From: Pseudosulfitobacter koreensis
GTDB taxonomy: Bacteria > Pseudomonadota > Alphaproteobacteria > Rhodobacterales > Rhodobacteraceae
Reading direction: 5' to 3'
DNA length: 64,000 bases
Assembly: GCF_024733015.1 (NCBI RefSeq)
Contig: NZ_JANKJG010000003.1
Location: 186,001 to 250,000, forward strand
Shown here: positions 8,214-16,317 of the stretch, piece by piece
Layout of the letters: each line of letters starts with the position of its first letter
Position numbering within the stretch: position 1 is the first letter of the stretch
Program-made: the position numbers and the translations under genes
Notes under the pieces: generated by a model
The model's input: only the letters and a program-made list of their open reading frames with translations
Databases searched by the model: none
What the model was told of the DNA's origin: nothing

Positions 8214-9338
8214 TCAGCCGTGTTTTTCGACCAACACGCTGCCGACCGAGTAGCCTGCGCCGAAGGAGCAGATGAAGCCGTGATCGCCGTCTTTCAGGTC
8301 GGCAGAGTGTTTGGCGAAGGTGATGATAGACCCTGCCGAGGAGGTATTGGCATAGTCCTGCAGGATGTTGGGCTGCTCATGCGGTTCGGGCGTGCGGCCA
8401 AGGACCTTTTTGCCGATCATGTCGTTCATGCCCTTGTTGGCCTGGTGCAGCCAGAGGCGCTTGATGTCCTGCGCCCCGAGGTTTTCATCCGCCATGTGGC
8501 CCGCGATGTGATCGGACACCATGGGCACAACCTCCTTGAACACCTTGCGGCCGTTTTGCATGAACTGCATGTCGCGGCGGTCTTTCATGCCGTCGGGGCG
8601 CGAGCGGCGCAGGAAGCCGTTGTTGTTGCGGATGTTGTTGGAATAGCTGGTGGCGCAGCGGGTGGATTTAACCGCGAAATAGGCGCCTTTGGCGTCTTCC
8701 TCGCGTTCCAGCAGGGTGGCGGTGGCGACGTCGCCGAAAATGAAGTGGCAATCGCGGTCGCGCCATTCGATATGGGCCGAGCAGATCTCGGGGTTGATCA
8801 CCAGCGCCGAGCGGATCGAGCCCGAGCGGATCATGTCGGCGGCGGCCTGGATGCCGAAGGTGGCGGAGGAGCAGGCGACGTTCATGTCGAAGGCAAAGCC
8901 TTCGATGCCCAGCAGATCCTGGATCTCGATGGCGACGGCGGGATAGGCGCGCTCGAGGTTCGAGGCGGCGCAGATCACCGCACCCACGTCGGCGGCGGTT
9001 TTGCCCGCGTTCTCCAGCGCGATATTGGCCGCCTTCAGCGCCATTTCGGCCATGATCGACGGCTCTTCATCGCTGCGCTGGCGCATCTTGGGGTACATCA
9101 CCGTGGGGTCCAGAATGCCGTCCTTGACCATCACATAGCGCTGTTCGATGCCCGAGGCCTTGAAGATGAACTCTTCGGAGGAGTGATCCTTGGCCGCCCG
9201 CGTGCCCGCCGCGATCTCGTCCGCGTGTTCGGTGTTGTAGAGGTCGGCGTAGGCGTTGAACGCCTTGACCAGTTCGGCGTTGGTGATGGTTTCGGAGGGT
9301 GTGAAGACGCCTGTGCCTGTGATCGCCGGTGTATACAT
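8214..9338 (-). CDS. Beta-ketoacyl-ACP synthase III, PA3286 (FabH2)-like
   Basis: This 374-residue thiolase-fold condensing enzyme has the KAS III triad: Cys156 in VACSSATFG, His298 in WLHQANKG and Asn331 in YANTSS. It is longer than housekeeping FabH (about 320 residues). Its N-terminal and RDRDCHFIFGD regions resemble Pseudomonas PA3286, which condenses octanoyl-CoA with malonyl-ACP and so shunts beta-oxidation intermediates into fatty acid synthesis. That substrate is inferred from resemblance only. AGGGG precedes the ATG. The sulfopyruvate decarboxylase genes lie 110 bases upstream on the same strand, a gap that suggests separate transcription. Confidence 0.85.
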   Translation of the reverse strand: MYTPAITGTGVFTPSETITNAELVKAFNAYADLYNTEHADEIAAGTRAAKDHSSEEFIFKASGIEQRYVMVKDGILDPTVMYPKMRQRSDEEPSIMAEMALKAANIALENAGKTAADVGAVICAASNLERAYPAVAIEIQDLLGIEGFAFDMNVACSSATFGIQAAADMIRSGSIRSALVINPEICSAHIEWRDRDCHFIFGDVATATLLEREEDAKGAYFAVKSTRCATSYSNNIRNNNGFLRRSRPDGMKDRRDMQFMQNGRKVFKEVVPMVSDHIAGHMADENLGAQDIKRLWLHQANKGMNDMIGKKVLGRTPEPHEQPNILQDYANTSSAGSIITFAKHSADLKDGDHGFICSFGAGYSVGSVLVEKHG

Positions 9339-9448
9339 TTTCTGCCCCTTTTTTCAGCGTCCCATATGAAGACGTGTTCACGCCGGAAGGTCAAGGCGGG
9401 GCGGCGGCTCGCCGCCTCGTTTTTAGGGGCTGTGCTTTCAGGACCGGA

Positions 9449-10003
9449 TCACGACCGGATCGCCGTCATGAAGCGGTCGCGGATCACCACGGGGTCCTTG
9501 GTGATGACCGGCACCTTGATGTTGCCGCTGGCGCATTTGGCGACGATCACCGTCATGCGTCTGGACGCCAGCGCATCGGTCAGGGCCTGAGCGGTATCCT
9601 CGGCCGCCACTTCGATCACGGTGTCACAGCCGCAGGCGCGCGCGACCGCGGCAAGTGAGGTCTTCTTGCCCGCATAGGTCGGCTGGTCGCCGGTCGAGCC
9701 GTAGCTGCCGTTGTCGATGATCAGCAGGATGAAGTTGTCGGCCACATTGTTGGCGATGGTGGGCAGGGTGCCAAGGTTGGTCAGCACCGATCCGTCGCCG
9801 TCGATAGCGATGACCTGTTTGTCTTGCGCAAGCGCCAGCCCCAGACCGATGGACGACGCGAGCCCCATCGTGCCGAGCATGTAGAAGTTGGTCGGCTGGT
9901 CGTCGATCATGTGCAACTCCTGGCTGGGCAGGCCGATGTTGCACACCACCAGATGATCGCGGATCACGGGGGCGATGTCGCGCAGGATGTCGGAACGGTT
10001 CAT
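9449..10003 (-). CDS. comE: Sulfopyruvate decarboxylase, beta subunit
   Basis: The 184-residue protein is the thiamine diphosphate-binding half of sulfopyruvate decarboxylase, which turns 3-sulfopyruvate into sulfoacetaldehyde and CO2. The TPP/Mg motif starts at IDGDGSVLTNLG and ends about 30 residues later at IIDNGSYGSTG. The N-terminus (RDIAPVIRDHLVVCNIG) is typical of the family, which also includes phosphonopyruvate decarboxylase beta halves. The ATG shares one base with the comD stop (TGATG), as expected for subunits made in equal amounts. The hpsN gene upstream supports the sulfonate assignment. Confidence 0.87.
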   Translation of the reverse strand: MNRSDILRDIAPVIRDHLVVCNIGLPSQELHMIDDQPTNFYMLGTMGLASSIGLGLALAQDKQVIAIDGDGSVLTNLGTLPTIANNVADNFILLIIDNGSYGSTGDQPTYAGKKTSLAAVARACGCDTVIEVAAEDTAQALTDALASRRMTVIVAKCASGNIKVPVITKDPVVIRDRFMTAIRS

Positions 10004-10500
10004 CAGTAGCCTCCCCAGAATGTCGCGTCGGTCAGGATCGCCACGGGTTTGTTGCACATGAAGGTGTATTTCAGGATCGCGTCCAGCTCGTCCGCGTCGG
10101 ATGTCTTGTGGAAGTGGTAGGTGGGGATGTTCAACTGGGCCAGCAGCGCCTTGGTGTGAACGGCCATTTCGGCCTGGCAGGCGACCGGCTCCTTCAACTC
10201 GCCCCGGTACGAGATCAGCATCGGCAGCGGCATCCGGTAGAACTGCGTCAGCGTCACCAGCGTGTTGATCGTCACGCCGATGGCGGTGTTCTGCATGATG
10301 ATCATCGGGCGCTTGCCGCCCATCCAGGCGCCTGCGCACAGGCCCATGCCCTCGTCTTCCTTGTTGGCGGGAACGTGCATGATGTCGGGGTGCGCCTCGA
10401 CCGCCTCGATCACACCGCCCAGCTGCTTGCACGGCACGGTGGTGACAAAGGCGATGTCGTTGGCCACCAGATCGCCGACGATTTGTTCTGATATGGTCAT
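10003..10500 (-). CDS. comD: Sulfopyruvate decarboxylase, alpha subunit
   Basis: This 165-residue protein is the PYR-domain half of sulfopyruvate decarboxylase. It carries the Glu that activates thiamine diphosphate in ANKEDEGMGLCAGAW near residues 45-59 and the MIIMQNTAIGVTIN stretch usual in ComD. It lies 40 bases downstream of hpsN and is coupled to comE by a TGATG overlap. In methanogens ComDE serves coenzyme M synthesis; in roseobacters the same pair serves breakdown of sulfolactate and dihydroxypropanesulfonate, the likely role here. Confidence 0.87.
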   Translation of the reverse strand: MTISEQIVGDLVANDIAFVTTVPCKQLGGVIEAVEAHPDIMHVPANKEDEGMGLCAGAWMGGKRPMIIMQNTAIGVTINTLVTLTQFYRMPLPMLISYRGELKEPVACQAEMAVHTKALLAQLNIPTYHFHKTSDADELDAILKYTFMCNKPVAILTDATFWGGY

Positions 10501-10540
10501 GGGGTTCTTTCCGTTCGGTCAGTACGCGGGGCAGAATGGA

Positions 10541-11848
10541 TCAGGTCGGGGCGGCAAGGTCAAAGACTTCTTCGGGGAAGTACTTTGCCAGCCGTACATC
10601 GGCGCTGCGGGCGTGGCCCTCCATGCCTTCGACGCGGCTGATGCGGGCGGTCGCGATGGCCACGGATTTTGACCCCGTCCGGGTGGCGCGCTGCCATGTG
10701 ACGACCTTCATGTATTTGTGGACGCTCAGGCCCCCAGTGTACTTGGCCGCGCCCGAGGTGGGCAAGACATGGTTGGTGCCCGTGGCCTTGTCGCCGTAGG
10801 AGACCGTGGTTTCCTCGCCCAGAAACAGCGAGCCGTAGCAGGTCAGCCGGTCCAGCCACCAGTCCAGATCGGCAGCTTGCACGGTCAGGTGTTCGGGGGC
10901 ATAGGCGTCGGAACAGGCGGCCATATCCTCGCGGTCGTCGCAAAGGATGATCTCGGCGTAGTCGCGCCATGCGGCGTTGGCGCTTTCGCGGTTCAGGGGC
11001 GGTAAGGCGGCGATCAGGGCAGGCACACGGGCCGCCACGTCCATTGCCAATGCGCGGTCATCGGTGACCAGCCAGACGGGCGAGTTGTGGCCGTGTTCGG
11101 CCTGGCTGACCAGATCGGTGGCGACGATGTGCGCGTCGGCGGAGGCATCGGCCAGGATCAGGCTGTCGGTCGGTCCTGCGACCATGTCGATGCCGACGCG
11201 GCCATAGAGGATGCGCTTTGCCTCGGCGACGTATTGGTTGCCGGGGCCTGCAAGGATGTCGGCGCGGGGCAGGCCGAAGAGGCCGAACGTCATGGCTGCA
11301 ATGCCCTGCACGCCGCCCATCGCCAGGATGCTGTCGGCGCCGCTGAGGTGCGCGGCATAGATGATGGCGGGCGGCAATCCGACACCGGGGCGCGGCGGAG
11401 AGCAGGCAGCGATATGGCCGACGCCCGCAACCTTGGCGGTGGTCACGGTCATGATGGCGGACGCCACATGCGAATAGCGCCCGCCGGGGATGTAGCATCC
11501 GGCGGCGTTGCAGGGGATGGTTTTCTGTCCTGCGATCAGGCCGGGAACAACTTCGGTCTGCATGTCCTGCACCGATTGCTTTTGCGCCTGCGCAAAGCGG
11601 CGGACGTTGTCGTGGGCAAAGGCGATGTCATCGCGCAGCGCTTGCGGGACAAGGGCGCAGGCCTTGGCGATGGCGTCTTCGTCCAGCACCACCGGGCCAT
11701 CGTAGTTGTCGAACTGGCTGGCATAGCGCCGCGCCGCCGCTTCGCCGCCCTGTTCGATATCGGCGAGTATGGCCGCCACGGATCGCGAGACGTCCTCGGC
11801 TCCGCTGCGGGCCGATCTGGTCGCTGTCTTGAGGTATTCACGCGGCAA
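10541..11848 (-). CDS. hpsN: Sulfopropanediol (DHPS) dehydrogenase, histidinol dehydrogenase family
   Basis: HpsN oxidises (R)-2,3-dihydroxypropane-1-sulfonate to (R)-sulfolactate with NAD. The 435-residue protein has the histidinol dehydrogenase framework: GCYIPGGRYSHVASA, GPGNQYVAEAKR, DMVAGPTDSLIL, SQAEHGHNS with metal/catalytic residues, YAPEHLTV and a late GLSVHKYMK. True HisD is excluded mainly by context (comDE directly downstream, no his genes) and by divergence in substrate-contact regions. The start is TTG at 11846-11848, since no in-frame ATG or GTG lies nearby and GGAG is upstream. A perfect 16-base palindrome sits 65 bases upstream. Genes for the sulfolactate-to-sulfopyruvate step and for DHPS uptake are not in the window. 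Confidence 0.85.
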   Translation of the reverse strand: MPREYLKTATRSARSGAEDVSRSVAAILADIEQGGEAAARRYASQFDNYDGPVVLDEDAIAKACALVPQALRDDIAFAHDNVRRFAQAQKQSVQDMQTEVVPGLIAGQKTIPCNAAGCYIPGGRYSHVASAIMTVTTAKVAGVGHIAACSPPRPGVGLPPAIIYAAHLSGADSILAMGGVQGIAAMTFGLFGLPRADILAGPGNQYVAEAKRILYGRVGIDMVAGPTDSLILADASADAHIVATDLVSQAEHGHNSPVWLVTDDRALAMDVAARVPALIAALPPLNRESANAAWRDYAEIILCDDREDMAACSDAYAPEHLTVQAADLDWWLDRLTCYGSLFLGEETTVSYGDKATGTNHVLPTSGAAKYTGGLSVHKYMKVVTWQRATRTGSKSVAIATARISRVEGMEGHARSADVRLAKYFPEEVFDLAAPT

Positions 11849-11912
11849 GGGGAGTGCTCCGTCCTGAGGTTGACCGGGACGCTAGAGCAGCAGGGGCCGC
11901 GCGGTCACCCCT

Positions 11913-11928
11913 GCAAAGGTTCCTTTGC
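11913..11928. promoter_or_regulatory. Perfect palindrome upstream of hpsN (candidate operator)
   Basis: GCAAAGGTTCCTTTGC reads identically on both strands and lies 65 bases before the hpsN start. Its size and symmetry fit a dimeric repressor or activator site for the hpsN-comDE operon. No regulator gene is next to it. Confidence 0.5.
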
Positions 11929-12008
11929 GAAGATCACCGTGCGGTTTTCAAGAATGTGATGAAAGCAGCCCCGGACAGCCCAGCGGTTCTCAGGTAGTAA
12001 AACGCCCT

Positions 12009-15000
12009 CTATGCCGGGCTCTCGGCCTTGTCCCCGGTCTCTTCGGTGTCCCGTTGCAGCAGATCGTAAAGCACTGGGGTCAGGAACAGCGTCAGGATCG
12101 ACGCCACCAGAAAGCCGCCGATGATGACAAGACCGATGGAGATGCGGCTGGCCGCACCCGCGCCGCTGGACAGGACCAGAGGGACCGCCCCAAGAACGGT
12201 GGACAGCACCGTCATCATGATCGGACGCAGACGCACGGTTGCGGCCTCGACCACGGCCTCGCGCACGGCATATCCGTCTTCGCGCAATTGATTGGCGAAT
12301 TCGACGATCAGGATGCCGTTCTTGGCCATCAGCCCGATCAGCATGACCATGCCGACCTGGGTATAGATATTCACCGCCTCGCCCAGCGAAAACAGCGTCA
12401 GCAGGGCACCGGCCACGGCCAGAGGCACTGACAGCAAGATGACAACCGGCTGGATAAAGCTTTCGAATTGGGCAGCGAGCACCAGAAAGACCACCAGCAG
12501 TGCCAGCGCAAAGGTGGTGACGATGCCGCCCGAGGTCTCCTGAAAGCTTTCGGCCTGACCCGAATAGAAAATCTGCATCTGCGAGGGCAATCCGTCCGCA
12601 ATGCTCTCGACCGTCTGGATGGCAGAGCCCAGATCGACGCCATCGGCCAGCGATCCCGAAACCTCGACCGAGGGCTGGCGGTTGAAGCGGTTGAAGGCCG
12701 CCACCGAAGCGCGGCGCTCCAGCGTCACCAATCCGTCGAGCGGGACCAATGCGCCGTTCGCTGCGCGCACGTTGATGCCGCGCAGATCTTCCGGTGCAGC
12801 ACGCAGCGCGTCAGGGGCCTGCAGGATCACCGGGTACTGGCGATCCTGAGAGATGAACTCGGTCACCTCGGCGGATGCAAAGAAGGTGCGCACGGCATCG
12901 GAAATGGCGCGGGCGTCCACGCCGATCTCGCGCGCCATGTCGCGATTGACGTTGATGTCATAGCCGGGCGTGTTCACATCGTAGGCCCGGCGCACGCCGA
13001 CGATGTCCGGGCTGTCGCGCAGCGCCTGCTCCATCTGGGCCGAATAGTCGGCTGCCTGCTCAAAGCTGGGGGCCGTCACGATCACTTCCAGCCCCGAGCC
13101 GCCGCCCGCATCCAGACCGGAGGGTGCAAAACTGCGGACGTTGGCCAGGGTGATCTGCGCAAACTTGGGGCGCAGTTCGGCCAGCACGTCGCGCGGACCC
13201 ATCTCTCGGTCCCCCCAGGATGCCATTGAGGCCACCAGAAATGCACGCCCCGTTTCGCCATATTGTCCCACGATGCCGATGACGTCCTCGACGGTGCCAT
13301 CCTCGCGGTAGGGAGCGATCAGGTCTTCGACCTGCTGAACGGCCCTGTCCGTCAGCCCAAGCGCCGAACCCGCAGGCGCGCTGACCGACACGAAGAACAC
13401 GCCTCGGTCCTCGTTCGGGGTCAGCTGCGAGGGAAGCTGCTGGTAGAGCGTCCATGACATTCCCGACAGGACCGCCGCGATGGCAAGGATGATCAGCGGC
13501 GCGCGAATGGCGTGGTTGAGCAGGCTGCGATAGGCATCTGCCGTGCTGTCGGTGACAGACTTCACGATCCGGGAGAACCGGCTGGTGTTCATGCCCTTCT
13601 TCAACACCAGGCTCGCCAGCACCGGGCAGAGCGACAGCGCCACGAAGGTCGACAGAGCCACGGCGACGGCCAGCGTGACGCCGAATTCCTGAAACAGCTT
13701 GCCGATCTCGCCCTGCAGGAACGACAGCGGCACAAAGACCGAGATCAGCACGGCGGAGGTGGAGACCACGGCCACGAACACCTGATTGGCCCCGGCGCGG
13801 GCGGCTTCCTTTGGGTCGTCGCCTTCTTCTACCCGCCGTTCGATGTTTTCCAGCACAACGATGGCGTCGTCGACCACCAGGCCGATGGCGAGGATCAGCG
13901 CGAACAACGTCAGGATGTTGATCGAAAACCCGATGAATGCGATCCCGGCGCTTGCCCCCAACAGGGCGATGGGGATCGTGACCGCAGGCACGATGGTCGC
14001 GCGAAGCGACGCCAGGAACACGAAGATCACCGAGACGACGATGGCGACCGAAATCGCCAGCGTTGTCAGCACCTGGCGTATCGAATTCTGAATGAACTCA
14101 GCGTCGTCCGAGGTGACCTGAAGTGCGGTGCCGCCCGGCAGATCGCCCTGAATCGCGGTGACTTCCTCGCGCACGGCCGAGGAAATCGTCAGGGTATTGG
14201 CCGAAGACTGGCGCAGGACACCGATGCCGATGGCAGTCTCGCCATTGGCGCGAAACAGGCTGTTGTCATCCTCGGTCCCGATGTCGGCGCGGGCCACGTC
14301 GCCTAAGGTGATCCGCCCGTTTTCGCGGTTCGCCACGATCAGATTCTCGAAGTCTTCGACACTGGACAGCCGCGTTTCCGTCCGCAGCAGATAGGTGCGC
14401 GAGGTGCTTTCGATCTGGCCTGCGGGCAGCTCCAGGTTATTCGCGCGCAGGGCATCCGCGATTTCGGTCGCGGTGACACCGCGCGCAGCCATCGCGTCGG
14501 GGTCCAACCAGATCCGCATCGCGTAAGGCCTCGCGCCATAGATCTGCACGGCGGCCACGCCGTTCAGCGTCTCCAGCCGGTCGGTGACAAAGCGGTCCGC
14601 ATAATCGGTAAGCTCGGTCGCCGACATGTTCTCCGAGGTCATGGTCATCCAGATGATCGGATCGCCCTGGCTGTCGTTCTTCTCGATCTGCGGCTCTTCG
14701 GCCTCGTCGGGCAGATCGCCGATCACGGCCTGCACGGCGGCGCGCACATCAGATGCGGCCTGATCCACGTCGCGGCCTTGCCGAAACGTGATGACGGTGC
14801 GCAGCCCGCCCAGTTCGGATTCCGTCGAGATGCGATCGATCCCCGCAACCGTGGAGATTGCACCTTCGATCACGCTGGCCAGTTCATTGTCCACCACGCT
14901 GGGACCGGCGCCGATATAGGCCACGCTGACCGTCACCTGGGCGGTCGATGTGTCCGGCAATTCGCGCACGGGCATTCGGGTCAGGGCGGCAATCCCCAGA

Positions 15001-15068
15001 ACCACGATCAGGATGGACATGACCGTGGCCAGCACGGGGCGGCGGATGCACAGATCAGAAAGGGTCAC
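12009..15068 (-). CDS. RND efflux transporter permease (HAE family)
   Basis: The 1019-residue inner-membrane pump exports drugs or other amphiphiles using the proton gradient. It opens with LSDLCIRRPVLATVMS, the usual cytoplasmic start and first membrane helix, has two large periplasmic loops, and shows the proton-relay stretch GLVVDDAIVVLENIERRVEE with paired Asp in transmembrane helix 4. The start is GTG 15066-15068, overlapping the adaptor stop by 4 bases (GTGA). The frame is open 22 codons further up to an ATG at 15134, but that would run inside the adaptor gene. No outer-membrane TolC-like channel or regulator gene is nearby. Confidence 0.93.
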   Translation of the reverse strand: MTLSDLCIRRPVLATVMSILIVVLGIAALTRMPVRELPDTSTAQVTVSVAYIGAGPSVVDNELASVIEGAISTVAGIDRISTESELGGLRTVITFRQGRDVDQAASDVRAAVQAVIGDLPDEAEEPQIEKNDSQGDPIIWMTMTSENMSATELTDYADRFVTDRLETLNGVAAVQIYGARPYAMRIWLDPDAMAARGVTATEIADALRANNLELPAGQIESTSRTYLLRTETRLSSVEDFENLIVANRENGRITLGDVARADIGTEDDNSLFRANGETAIGIGVLRQSSANTLTISSAVREEVTAIQGDLPGGTALQVTSDDAEFIQNSIRQVLTTLAISVAIVVSVIFVFLASLRATIVPAVTIPIALLGASAGIAFIGFSINILTLFALILAIGLVVDDAIVVLENIERRVEEGDDPKEAARAGANQVFVAVVSTSAVLISVFVPLSFLQGEIGKLFQEFGVTLAVAVALSTFVALSLCPVLASLVLKKGMNTSRFSRIVKSVTDSTADAYRSLLNHAIRAPLIILAIAAVLSGMSWTLYQQLPSQLTPNEDRGVFFVSVSAPAGSALGLTDRAVQQVEDLIAPYREDGTVEDVIGIVGQYGETGRAFLVASMASWGDREMGPRDVLAELRPKFAQITLANVRSFAPSGLDAGGGSGLEVIVTAPSFEQAADYSAQMEQALRDSPDIVGVRRAYDVNTPGYDINVNRDMAREIGVDARAISDAVRTFFASAEVTEFISQDRQYPVILQAPDALRAAPEDLRGINVRAANGALVPLDGLVTLERRASVAAFNRFNRQPSVEVSGSLADGVDLGSAIQTVESIADGLPSQMQIFYSGQAESFQETSGGIVTTFALALLVVFLVLAAQFESFIQPVVILLSVPLAVAGALLTLFSLGEAVNIYTQVGMVMLIGLMAKNGILIVEFANQLREDGYAVREAVVEAATVRLRPIMMTVLSTVLGAVPLVLSSGAGAASRISIGLVIIGGFLVASILTLFLTPVLYDLLQRDTEETGDKAESPA

Positions 15069-16150
15069 TCGTCGCCTCTCTCGGCGGGGTTTTCTTCCAC
15101 CGCGACAGGGGCGCCATCGGTCAGCTGATCCCACCCCGCAACGACGATCCGGTCGTCGATTTCCAGTCCCTCGCGCACTTCGGTCATCGTGCCGCGCGTG
15201 GTGCCAATCTCGATCTCAGTGCGTTCAGCGGTACCGTCGGCAACGGTGTAGACATAGACCGCCATCCCCTCGCTGATGATCGCATCCTCGGAAAGGGTCA
15301 TGCCCTCGTAGGTGTCCAGAACCAGCCGGACGCGGGCGAACATGCCGCCCACCAGCCTGCCGTCATCATTGTCGATTTCCGCCCGGATCTCGAAGCTGCG
15401 GGTGCCCAGATCAATCTCGGGCGCGCGCAGGGTCACTTGCCCCTCGAAGGTGGCGTTGGGATAGGAGGGCGTGGTGATTTCCAGCGTCTGGCCGGGTCTG
15501 ACCTGCCGGAAGTACCGTTCGGGCAGGGTTGCCGACACCTCGACCGCGGACAGATCGGCCAGTCGGGTGACCGCCTGATTGCCATTCAGAAAGCTGCCCG
15601 GTTCCGTGTCGATCACGCCCAGTGTGCCCGCAAACGGGGCCGTGACTGTGCGATCCTCAAGGTTGGCCTCAGCCATCATCACCGCGGCCTCTGCCCGCCG
15701 GAAAGCGCCACGCGCTTCCTCCAGCCGCGCTTCTGCGGCGGCATTGCTGTCTTCCAGTTGACGGTAGCGGCTATATTCCTGCTCGGTCTCGTTCAGCGTC
15801 GCCTGCGCCTCGGCCAGTGCTGCGCGGGCGGCACGGTCGTCCAGCGCGATCAAAAGGTCCCCTGCCGACACCTTCTGCCCAGAGGTCACAAGCACGTCGG
15901 ACACGCGCCCCGCCACGTTCGGAACGATATCGACCGCGCGCACCGGGCGCAGCGTGCCGACAGCCGAAACGGCGTCTTCGATGCTGCGCATCTGCGGGGA
16001 GGTCACCCCGACACGTGTGGGCTGGCGGTCCTGACCCTGCTGCCCTGCGTCCTCGCCGCCGCGCAACAGCAATTGGGTGCCGAACACGCCAGTTGCGACG
16101 AAAACTGCGATCACGCAAACGCCCAAGGTGTATTTCAAGACTGTGCCCAC
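15065..16150 (-). CDS. RND efflux periplasmic adaptor subunit (HlyD/MFP family), GTG start
   Basis: The 361-residue adaptor links the RND pump to an outer-membrane channel. It has an N-terminal membrane anchor (about residues 7-30), a lipoyl half-motif (VAGRVSDVLVTSGQKVSAGDL), a coiled-coil hairpin, the returning half DRTVTAPFAGTLGVI and a beta-barrel/MP domain. The start is GTG 16148-16150 with AAAGGTC upstream. It is the first gene of a two-gene operon with the permease; 16151-16317 before it shows no clear promoter. Confidence 0.92.
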   Translation of the reverse strand: MGTVLKYTLGVCVIAVFVATGVFGTQLLLRGGEDAGQQGQDRQPTRVGVTSPQMRSIEDAVSAVGTLRPVRAVDIVPNVAGRVSDVLVTSGQKVSAGDLLIALDDRAARAALAEAQATLNETEQEYSRYRQLEDSNAAAEARLEEARGAFRRAEAAVMMAEANLEDRTVTAPFAGTLGVIDTEPGSFLNGNQAVTRLADLSAVEVSATLPERYFRQVRPGQTLEITTPSYPNATFEGQVTLRAPEIDLGTRSFEIRAEIDNDDGRLVGGMFARVRLVLDTYEGMTLSEDAIISEGMAVYVYTVADGTAERTEIEIGTTRGTMTEVREGLEIDDRIVVAGWDQLTDGAPVAVEENPAERGDE

Positions 16151-16317
16151 GACCGACCTTTCAAAGAATGACCCGACAAGACGTAGAAGCTTGGGCGGTT
16201 TATCAACTTTGCGCGGTGGGTGGTGGGCGATATCCGGGAGCGGATCTGGGGTAAGTCTGTGTATTTAAATGAAAAAGGAGCGTGAATAGAACTGGATCAG
16301 GTTTTCGTTATGACGCC

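Noticed and set aside
9401-9424. GGCGGC-tc-GCCGCC hairpin followed by TTTTT as a terminator
   Set aside because: The T-run is on the plus strand, where no gene ends; both flanking genes are on the minus strand.
9449-10500. Acetolactate synthase or phosphonopyruvate decarboxylase split gene
   Set aside because: The two short coupled subunits of 165 and 184 residues and the hpsN neighbour fit sulfopyruvate decarboxylase best; no phosphonate genes are present.
10541-11848. Histidinol dehydrogenase (hisD) for histidine synthesis
   Set aside because: The fold is the same, but comD and comE follow in the same operon, no his genes are near, and the overall match is to HpsN-type sulfopropanediol dehydrogenases.
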